The translations under genes were made by a program, and so were the position numbers. The notes under the pieces are model-generated. The model was not told where the DNA came from, made no database searches, and worked only from the letters and a program-made list of their open reading frames with translations. From NCBI RefSeq assembly GCF_011038645.2, contig NZ_CP064955.1, positions 1,922,001-1,986,000 on the forward strand: DNA of 64,000 nucleotides, given 5' to 3'. Positions 57,680 through 64,000 of the stretch are shown here, one piece after another. This DNA is from Corynebacterium qintianiae (GTDB lineage Bacteria; Actinomycetota; Actinomycetes; Mycobacteriales; Mycobacteriaceae). Positions within the stretch are counted from its first letter, which is position 1. The number at the start of each line of letters is the position of its first letter.

Positions 57680-59395
57680 GTGGACCTCGTCAAAATTCTC
57701 GCCCACGGCTCCAAACCATACGCGGGTTACATCGCCATCGTGGTTGTCCTCCAGCTGGTCACCACCCTGGCCACGCTCTACCTGCCGGACCTCAACGCGG
57801 ACATCATCGACAACGGTGTCGCCCGGGCCGACATCGCCTACATCTGGCGCGTCGGCGGCATCATGCTCGCCGTGGCTTTGGTGCAGGTCATCGCTGCCGT
57901 CATCGCCGTCTATTTCGCCGCCCGCACGGCAATGGGAGTCGGCCGCGACACCCGCCGCCAGGTGTTCCGGCACGTCAGTTCTTTCTCCGCGGAGGACATG
58001 AGCCATTTCGGCACACCGACGTTGATCACGCGTGGCACCAACGACGTGCAGCAGGTGCAAATGGTGTATCTGCTGTTCCTCAACTTCATGGTTGCGGCCC
58101 CCATCATGGCCATCGGCGGGATCATCATGGCCGTGCGCCAGGACCCGGGCATGAGCTGGCTCGTTGTCGCCGCCGTCGGCGCACTCGCAGTCGTAGTGGG
58201 TGTGCTCATCGCTCTGCTCATGCCCATGTTCCGCGCAATGCAGGACAAACTCGACAACGTCAACGGGGTCGTGCGAGAGCAGATCAGCGGCATCCGCGTC
58301 GTACGCGCCTTCGGCCGCGAGGAGCACGAAACCGCCCGGTTCACCGACGCCAACCGAGACATCACGCGCGTCTCCCTCAATATCGGGCGCATCTTCGTCA
58401 TGCTCTTCCCAGTCATCATGCTCATCCTCAACGTCGCCACCGCCGCGGTGCTGTGGTTCGGCGGCCACCGTGTCGACGCCGGGGCGGTTGAGGTCGGTGC
58501 GCTCACCGCGTTCATGCAGTACCTCATGCAGATCCTCATGGCAGTGATGATGGGTACGTTCATGGCGATGATGCTCCCCCGCGCGGTGGTGTGCGCCCGC
58601 CGCATCAACGAGCTGCTCGGCCACCAACCCTCGATCGAGGAGCCAGCTGTCCCGGCCAGGGCGAACAGCGCCGAAGGGGTCGTCACCATGGAAGGGGTGT
58701 CCTACACCTACCCCGGTGCCGACGAGCCCGTGCTGAAGAACGTCACTTTTACCGCGCTGCCGGGCACGACCACCGCGATCATCGGCTCTACGGGCTCAGG
58801 CAAGACCACGCTGCTGTCCCTGATTCCGAGGCTGCACTCCTCCACCACGGGGCGCGTGCTTCTCGACGGTACCGACGTCGCCGAGATGGTCCGCGCCGAC
58901 ATCGTGGAGCGGGTGAGCATGGTGCCGCAAAAGCCCTACCTGTTCTCCGGCACCGTGGAGTCGAACCTGCGCATGGCCAAGCCCGACGCCACCGCCGAGG
59001 AGATGTGGGACGCGCTGCGCACCGCGCAGGCCACCTTCGTCACCGACTTGGACATGCCGATCGCCCAGGGCGGCACCAACGTCTCGGGTGGGCAGCGCCA
59101 GCGCCTCTCCATCGCGCGAATGCTGATCAGCCGGCCCAAGGTCTATCTATTCGACGACTCCTTCTCCGCCCTCGACGCCATCACCGACGCGAAAGTGCGC
59201 GAGGCCATGCGCACCTACACCGCAGAGGCTACGACGATCATCGTGGCGCAGCGCGTGGCATCGATCGAGGACGCAGATCAGATCCTGGTCATGGAGGCCG
59301 GGGAGATCGTCGGCCGAGGCACCCATGCCGAATTGCTGGAAAACTCCGGCACCTACCGCGAAATTGTTCAATCCCAGAGGACGGTGGACGCCTGA
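57680..59395 (+). CDS. ABC exporter half-transporter with degenerate ATP site
   Basis: 571 residues: six transmembrane helices then an NBD. Walker A GSTGSGKTT, signature NVSGGQRQR, Walker B VYLFDDS where the catalytic Glu is Asp, and a switch region VAQR with Gln for His. Its partner has the complementary defects. Probably exports a drug or lipid. GTG 57680 is chosen, with TACGCT 6 nt upstream (leaderless). Confidence 0.88.
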   Translation: MDLVKILAHGSKPYAGYIAIVVVLQLVTTLATLYLPDLNADIIDNGVARADIAYIWRVGGIMLAVALVQVIAAVIAVYFAARTAMGVGRDTRRQVFRHVSSFSAEDMSHFGTPTLITRGTNDVQQVQMVYLLFLNFMVAAPIMAIGGIIMAVRQDPGMSWLVVAAVGALAVVVGVLIALLMPMFRAMQDKLDNVNGVVREQISGIRVVRAFGREEHETARFTDANRDITRVSLNIGRIFVMLFPVIMLILNVATAAVLWFGGHRVDAGAVEVGALTAFMQYLMQILMAVMMGTFMAMMLPRAVVCARRINELLGHQPSIEEPAVPARANSAEGVVTMEGVSYTYPGADEPVLKNVTFTALPGTTTAIIGSTGSGKTTLLSLIPRLHSSTTGRVLLDGTDVAEMVRADIVERVSMVPQKPYLFSGTVESNLRMAKPDATAEEMWDALRTAQATFVTDLDMPIAQGGTNVSGGQRQRLSIARMLISRPKVYLFDDSFSALDAITDAKVREAMRTYTAEATTIIVAQRVASIEDADQILVMEAGEIVGRGTHAELLENSGTYREIVQSQRTVDA

Positions 59396-61359
59396 TGTCC
59401 GAGAAAACCCTGACCGACGAGGAGATCGCCGCCCTCGAGGCACAGATGGCCGGTGACGACTTCTCCGGCAGCGCACCGCGCCAGGCGAAGCAGTTCTGGC
59501 CCAGCGCCAAGCGTCTCGTCGGGTTACTTCTGCCCCACCGCATGAAACTCGCCGTCGTCGTGGTGATGAACGTTGCTTCCGTCGTCCTCGCCGTCTACGC
59601 TCCCCGCGTGCTGGGCCACGCGATGGATGTCATCTTCTCGGGAGTCATCTCCCGCCAGCTGCCGGAGGGCGCGTCGCAGCGCGACGTCGTCGAGGGCCTG
59701 CGCGCGGCCGGGGACAACCGCCTCGCCGACATGGCGGAGGCGATGGAGCTGCGCCCCGGCTTCGGCATCGACTTCGACCGCCTTGCCCAGTTGATCAGCT
59801 TCGTCATCGTGCTCTATGTCCTGTCCTCACTGCTCATGTGGGCCCAGGGCGCGATCCTGAACCGGTTGACCATGACAACGGTGTTCACGCTGCGCCAGGA
59901 AATCGAACGCAAGGTCAACCACCTCCCGTTGAACTATTTTGACTCCCGCCAGCGTGGCGACCTACTCTCGCGCACCACCAATGACGTGGACAACGTGCAG
60001 CAGGCGCTGCAGCAGGCCCTGTCGCAGATGCTCAACGCCATCCTGATGGTCCTCGGCATCATCATCATGATGTTCTCCATCTCGTGGCAGCTCGCCCTTC
60101 TTGCGCTGCTCGCCCTGCCGCTGACAGGTTTGGTCATGGGGTTGATCGGCACCCGCTCCCAGAAGCAGTTCGCGGCGCAATGGAAGTCCACCGGTGAACT
60201 CAACGGCCACGTCGAAGAATCCTTCTCGGGACACGAGCTCGCGCTCATCTTCGGCCGCACCGAGGAGCTGAACTCGACTTTCGACGAACGCAACGCCGCG
60301 CTGCACGACTCCGCTGCCCGCGCCCAGTTCCTGGCGAATTCGATGCACCCGATCATGCAGTTCATCTCCTACCTGTCGTACGTAGCCATCGCGGTGTTCG
60401 GTGGCCTGCGCGTCGCCGCCGGAAACATGACTCTGGGCGACGCAACGGCGTTCATCCAGTACTCGCGCCAGTTCAACCAGCCTTTGGGTGAGATCGCGGG
60501 TATGGCGCAGATGGTCCAGTCCGGTGTCGCGTCCGCCGAGCGCATCTTCGAATTCCTCGACGCCGAGGAGGAAACGGCGGATGCCGCCACCGCCGAAATC
60601 ACCACCGCGCAACCAGGCCGTGCACGCGGCCTGGTTGAGTTCGACGGCGTCGACTTCTCCTACTCGGATGACACCCCGCTGATCCAGGACCTGTCGCTGC
60701 GGGTGGAGCCCGGCAAGACGGCCGCGATCGTCGGTCCGACCGGCGCCGGAAAGACCACCCTGGTCAACCTCATCATGCGCTTCTACGACATCGACGCCGG
60801 CGCCATCCGGATCGACGGGGTTGACACCCGCGACATGACCCGCGCGCAGCTGCGCTCCAACATCGGCATGGTGCTTCAGGACGCCGTGCTCTTCAAAGGC
60901 ACGATCATGGAGAACATCCGTTACGGCAGGCTCGACGCCACCGACGAAGAGGTGATCGCCGCCGCGAAGGCCACCTACGTCGACCGCTTCGTGCACGCTC
61001 TGCCGGACGGTTACCACACCGTGATCGACCAGGATTCCGGCTCCATCTCGGCAGGCGAGCGCCAGCTGATCACCATTGCCCGGGCATTTTTGTCCCAGCC
61101 CGCCATCCTCATTCTCGACGAAGCTACCTCTAGCGTGGACACACGCACCGAAGTGCTCGTCCAAGAGGCGATGAACGCGCTGCGCTCGAACCGCACCTCC
61201 TTCGTCATCGCCCACCGCCTATCCACCATCCGCGACGCGGACCTGATCATCGTGATGGAGCAGGGCCGCATCGCGGAGCAGGGCACCCACGAGGAGCTCC
61301 TCGCAAACGGCGGCGCGTACTGGCGGCTCAACCAGACCCAGTTCACCGAGGATGACTAG
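59395..61359 (+). CDS. ABC exporter half-transporter, catalytic-site partner
   Basis: 654 residues. N-terminal ~45 hydrophilic residues, six transmembrane helices, NBD with Walker A GPTGAGKTT, degenerate signature SISAGERQL, Walker B ILILDEATS with the catalytic Glu, and switch His in VIAHRLS. The extracytoplasmic loop between helices 1 and 2 is enlarged (about residues 75-135). ATG overlaps the stop of the first half-transporter. The pair should form an asymmetric heterodimer like TM287/288. Confidence 0.9.
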   Translation: MSEKTLTDEEIAALEAQMAGDDFSGSAPRQAKQFWPSAKRLVGLLLPHRMKLAVVVVMNVASVVLAVYAPRVLGHAMDVIFSGVISRQLPEGASQRDVVEGLRAAGDNRLADMAEAMELRPGFGIDFDRLAQLISFVIVLYVLSSLLMWAQGAILNRLTMTTVFTLRQEIERKVNHLPLNYFDSRQRGDLLSRTTNDVDNVQQALQQALSQMLNAILMVLGIIIMMFSISWQLALLALLALPLTGLVMGLIGTRSQKQFAAQWKSTGELNGHVEESFSGHELALIFGRTEELNSTFDERNAALHDSAARAQFLANSMHPIMQFISYLSYVAIAVFGGLRVAAGNMTLGDATAFIQYSRQFNQPLGEIAGMAQMVQSGVASAERIFEFLDAEEETADAATAEITTAQPGRARGLVEFDGVDFSYSDDTPLIQDLSLRVEPGKTAAIVGPTGAGKTTLVNLIMRFYDIDAGAIRIDGVDTRDMTRAQLRSNIGMVLQDAVLFKGTIMENIRYGRLDATDEEVIAAAKATYVDRFVHALPDGYHTVIDQDSGSISAGERQLITIARAFLSQPAILILDEATSSVDTRTEVLVQEAMNALRSNRTSFVIAHRLSTIRDADLIIVMEQGRIAEQGTHEELLANGGAYWRLNQTQFTEDD

Positions 61360-61376
61360 ACGATAGAATGAGCACT

Positions 61377-62000
61377 GTGAGCACCCCGTACGGCAGATTC
61401 CGACTCAGCGACAACGAGCGCAACGACGCCATGAGCGCGCTCAGCAACGCCCTCGGCGAGGGGCGGCTGACCATGGACGAGTTCGACGCGAGATGCAAAC
61501 GTATCGCCGCGGCCGAATTCCAGGGTGACTTGGAGCCGATCTTCACCGACATCCCCCAGACACCGGTGCTGCGCAGCGCCCCCGGCGGAGAGGTCCAGCT
61601 CTTCAGCGCTCACGAGATCATCGCAGCGCGTCGCGACGGCCAGAAGACCCGCGCCGGGTTGTTCTGGCTGGGATCCCTCGGCTCGGTGGCCGGCACCGCC
61701 ATCGCCGCCTCCGCCTTCGGAGGCAGCGGTCTGGCCGCACTCTTCCTGCTCATCATCCCGACCTTGTTCATCCTGCTCTATGTCATGAAGGTCGGGCCGG
61801 AATCCTGGTACACACCGAGCCTGCGTCAACTGGAGCGTAAACGCCGCCAGCTCGTCCGCGTCCAGCAGCTCGAGATCGAGGCCGCCAACGCGCACGAGGA
61901 GGCCCAGCGCCGCGCCGCCCGCAAGCAGCAGATGAGCCAGATTACCGACGACGCCCTCCACGTCGCCCAGCAAACCGTCAAGCGGTTCAAAGGTAAGTAG
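61377..62000 (+). CDS. DUF1707 membrane protein
   Basis: 207 residues. The N-terminal DUF1707 domain (RLSDNERNDAMSALSNALGEGRLTMDEFDARCKR) is an actinobacterial regulatory-looking module. Two hydrophobic helices in the middle and a Gln/Arg-rich coiled-coil C-terminus follow. TAGAAT (61364-61369) lies 7 nt before GTG 61377, so the ATG at 61368, which overlaps that hexamer, is less likely. Confidence 0.85.
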   Translation: MSTPYGRFRLSDNERNDAMSALSNALGEGRLTMDEFDARCKRIAAAEFQGDLEPIFTDIPQTPVLRSAPGGEVQLFSAHEIIAARRDGQKTRAGLFWLGSLGSVAGTAIAASAFGGSGLAALFLLIIPTLFILLYVMKVGPESWYTPSLRQLERKRRQLVRVQQLEIEAANAHEEAQRRAARKQQMSQITDDALHVAQQTVKRFKGK

Positions 62001-62025
62001 GGGCGGGCCACAGTAGGATTGCCCT

Positions 62026-63348
62026 ATGAGCAAGAGCAACGAGCACGACGAAACTTCCTACCCAGCTAACGATGTTGTGGAAGACGCGGTCAAGGGGGCG
62101 TCGACAAGCAAGAAGCCCCCGAAGAAGCACCGCCATTTCGACGAAGCGGACAAGCTCAAGAACGTCTTTTACGACATCCGCGGCCCGGTGAGCACCACGG
62201 CCGAGGAGATGGAGCGCGACGGGCACACCATTCTCAAGCTCAACACCGGCAACCCGGCGATCTTCGGCTTCGAGGCGCCCGACGTGATCATGCGCGACAT
62301 GATCGCCGCGCTGCCGACATCGCAGGGCTACACCACCTCGAAGGGCATCATCCCGGCGCGCCGCGCGATTGTCACGCGCTACGAGATGGTGGACGACTTC
62401 CCGCCCTTCGACATCGACGACGTCTTCCTCGGCAACGGTGTCTCCGAGCTGATCAGCATGGTCACCCAGGCCCTGCTTAACGACGGCGACGAGATCCTCA
62501 TCCCCGCCCCCGACTACCCGCTGTGGACCGCCGCGTCCACGCTGGCCGGCGGCAAGGTCGTGCACTACCTGTGCGACGAGGAAGACAACTGGAACCCCTC
62601 GCTCGAGGACATTCGCTCGAAGGTCACCGAGCGCACCAAAGCCATCGTGGTGATCAACCCGAACAACCCGACGGGTGCGGTGTACTCACGGGACATCCTC
62701 GAGGGCATCGCCGACATCGCCCGCGAGCACGAGCTCATGGTGCTTGCCGACGAGATCTACGACCGCGTCCTCTATGACGGTGCGCAGCATATTTCCATGG
62801 CCGAGGTCGCCCCCGACCTGATCACGGTGACCTTTAACGGGCTGTCCAAGGCGTACCGCGTGTGCGGCTACCGCGCCGGCTGGATGATCATCACCGGCCC
62901 GCGTCGCCGCGCCACCGGGTTCATCGAGGGGCTCAACCTGCTGGCGGGAACCCGCCTGTGTGCGAACGTGCCCGGCCAGCACGCCATCCAGGTTGCGCTG
63001 GGCGGGCGACAGTCCATCTACGAGCTCACCGGCAAGGGCGGGCGCCTGCGCGAGCAGCGCGATGTGACGGTACGCAAGTTGCGCGAGATCCCCGGCGTGT
63101 CCGTCGTAGAGCCGAAGGGGGCGCTGTACTGCTTCCCTAAGATCGACACCGAGATGTACAACATCCATGATGACGAGCGCTTCATGCTGGACCTGCTCAA
63201 GTCGGAGAAGATCCTCATGGTGCAAGGCACCGGGTTCAACTACCCCACCCCCGACCACTTCCGCGTGGTCACGCTGCCGTGGGCCTCGCAGCTGGAAAAC
63301 GCCATCGAGCGCCTGGGCAACTTCTTGAGCGATTACCACCAGCACTAA
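62026..63348 (+). CDS. alaT: Alanine aminotransferase AlaT (PLP-dependent)
   Basis: A 440-residue class I aminotransferase: pyruvate + glutamate to alanine + 2-oxoglutarate. YTTSKGIIPARRAI, INPNNPTGAVYS, LADEIYDRVLYD and FNGLSKAYRVCGYRAGW (PLP Lys) match AlaT. An extra ~35 hydrophilic residues precede the domain. TAGGAT (62014-62019) is 6 nt before ATG, leaderless. Confidence 0.93.
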   Translation: MSKSNEHDETSYPANDVVEDAVKGASTSKKPPKKHRHFDEADKLKNVFYDIRGPVSTTAEEMERDGHTILKLNTGNPAIFGFEAPDVIMRDMIAALPTSQGYTTSKGIIPARRAIVTRYEMVDDFPPFDIDDVFLGNGVSELISMVTQALLNDGDEILIPAPDYPLWTAASTLAGGKVVHYLCDEEDNWNPSLEDIRSKVTERTKAIVVINPNNPTGAVYSRDILEGIADIAREHELMVLADEIYDRVLYDGAQHISMAEVAPDLITVTFNGLSKAYRVCGYRAGWMIITGPRRRATGFIEGLNLLAGTRLCANVPGQHAIQVALGGRQSIYELTGKGGRLREQRDVTVRKLREIPGVSVVEPKGALYCFPKIDTEMYNIHDDERFMLDLLKSEKILMVQGTGFNYPTPDHFRVVTLPWASQLENAIERLGNFLSDYHQH

Positions 63349-63665
63349 CACTGGGCCGGGGTCGGGAGTGTGTTTCCCCCTACTCCCATTTCTAGATGCC
63401 GAGTTGCCAGAGGCGATAGTCCCCCACCATCTCACCGGCCACCACTAAGCCATGTGAGCGCGGTCGGTAATCTCGTCGGCTGGCAATTTCGGGCGCTTGC
63501 GGCCTGGATATTGCCACCTTCATAGACCGGCAGCGCAAGCCCTGGGAAGCGAACCCGCGTGCGTGCCGGAAAAGGAGAACGTCTAGCGCGAGTTCAAGGG
63601 GAACGTCGCGCCCGCTTGACAACGCTTCCCTGCGCGTGCCGTTAAACAGGGTTAACGTATGTTAC
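63349..63665. other. 317-bp intergenic region with no convincing gene
   Basis: Holds a weak hairpin GGGAGT/ACTCCC (63364-63387) after alaT and a TAACGT -10 like element (63653-63658). A 76-codon minus-strand frame at 63392-63622 has Arg-rich, irregular composition and no family I recognise; it could be a degraded gene, but I cannot support it. Confidence 0.5.
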
Positions 63666-64000
63666 ATGTCCGAATCAAAGAAAATTTCAGTCCTCGGCGC
63701 CGGTAACCTCGGCGCCCAAATCGCCTACCGCGCCGCCTTTTACGGTCACTCGGTGACGGCCTTTGACATTAGCGACGACGCCATCAGCGCCGCCAAGGAG
63801 CGCGTAAAGAAGATCGCCGGCAACTACGTCCGCGACCTCGACGATGTCTCCGAGGATAAGGCCAAGGCGGTCGTCGATAAGATCGCGTACACCACCTCGC
63901 TGGAAGAAGCCGCACGGAATGCCGACTACATCATCGAAGCGGTACCGGAGAACCTGGACATCAAGAAAGACACCTACACCAAGCTCGCCGAGTTCCTGCC
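63666..64000 (+). CDS. 3-hydroxyacyl-CoA dehydrogenase, 3' end cut by window edge
   Basis: The first 111 residues are visible. The N-terminal Rossmann fold has ISVLGAGNLGAQIAYRAAFY (GxGxxG) then VTAFDISDDAI with acidic residue for NAD, and YIIEAVPENLDIKKDTYTKL typical of the 3-hydroxyacyl/3-hydroxybutyryl-CoA dehydrogenase family. ATG 63666 has TAACGT 7 nt upstream (leaderless). The C-terminal domain is outside the window, so substrate class is open. Confidence 0.85.
   Translation, partial: MSESKKISVLGAGNLGAQIAYRAAFYGHSVTAFDISDDAISAAKERVKKIAGNYVRDLDDVSEDKAKAVVDKIAYTTSLEEAARNADYIIEAVPENLDIKKDTYTKLAEFL

Noticed and set aside
58591..59394. In-frame N-terminal extension of the second ABC half-transporter
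   Set aside because: It overlaps the NBD of the first half-transporter out of frame and is Arg/His-rich. ATG 59395 gives a normal half-transporter.
63392..63622. 76-codon minus-strand frame after alaT
   Set aside because: No recognisable family or ribosome site; kept only as a remark on the intergenic region.

Overview
This window is high-GC actinobacterial chromosome, almost certainly from a Corynebacterium. The blocks glnX-glnH-pknG / pta-ackA / purA-purT, nadA-nadC, fba-(GH76)-trmH-pyrE, clpB-gltS, dnaK-grpE-dnaJ-hspR-ald and fpr/cysI-X-H-D-N-Y-Z follow the order I remember from C. glutamicum. Regulatory sites also fit: a perfect GlxR palindrome, McbR palindromes, HspR HAIR operators with SigH-type promoters, and many leaderless starts. 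This is ordinary core chromosome, with no prophage, IS element, CRISPR array, rRNA or tRNA that I can see.

Layout. 1-3.3 kb: a GNAT acetyltransferase cut by the window edge, exonuclease III and cardiolipin synthase. 3.3-5.5 kb: a minus-strand ABC-2 transporter with a NUDIX hydrolase. 5.5-10.4 kb: the glnX-glnH-pknG amino-acid sensing kinase operon. 10.4-15.4 kb: minus-strand purA, purT, pta and ackA. 15.5-17.5 kb: an unknown protein and a PRC-barrel/DUF2382 stress protein. 17.7-19.6 kb: nadA (frameshifted) and nadC. 19.6-26.8 kb: a minus-strand run of FUSC, fba, GH76, trmH, pyrE, a Pro/Glu-rich membrane-anchored protein, a rhodanese-like protein and a DUF4265-like protein. 26.8-31.0 kb: clpB and gltS. 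31.1-37.1 kb: a degenerate flavohaemoglobin-like protein, a nitrilase-family hydrolase, a WXG100-sized protein with a DUF1023-like hydrolase, pyruvate:quinone oxidoreductase and a membrane protein. 37.1-43.2 kb: hspR, dnaJ, grpE, dnaK and ald. 43.3-49.3 kb: a secreted anchored protein, an AI-2E-type transporter, a DJ-1/PfpI protein, a secreted lipase, a HhH-GPD-like protein and a lipoate ligase. 49.3-57.6 kb: the assimilatory sulfate reduction operon, divergent from its ferredoxin reductase. 57.7-64 kb: a heterodimeric ABC exporter, a DUF1707 protein, alanine aminotransferase and a truncated 3-hydroxyacyl-CoA dehydrogenase.

How the genes work together. The sulfur block turns sulfate into sulfide: uptake by CysZ, ATP sulfurylase CysDN, APS reductase CysH and sulfite reductase CysI. 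CysY probably makes the sirohaem, and Fpr with CysX probably supplies electrons. The chaperone block and clpB share the same dual control, a SigH-type promoter plus HspR operators. Central carbon enzymes (pta-ackA, pqo, ald, fba, alaT) manage pyruvate and acetate flow.

Most notable observations: a one-base deletion that splits nadA; two families of short intergenic palindromes, 74 bp and about 57 bp, each present twice, with one copy encoding the CysZ C-terminus; a rhodanese-like protein without its catalytic Cys; a flavohaemoglobin-like protein that appears to lack the haem ligand; and a lipoate ligase with its accessory domain at the N-terminus.
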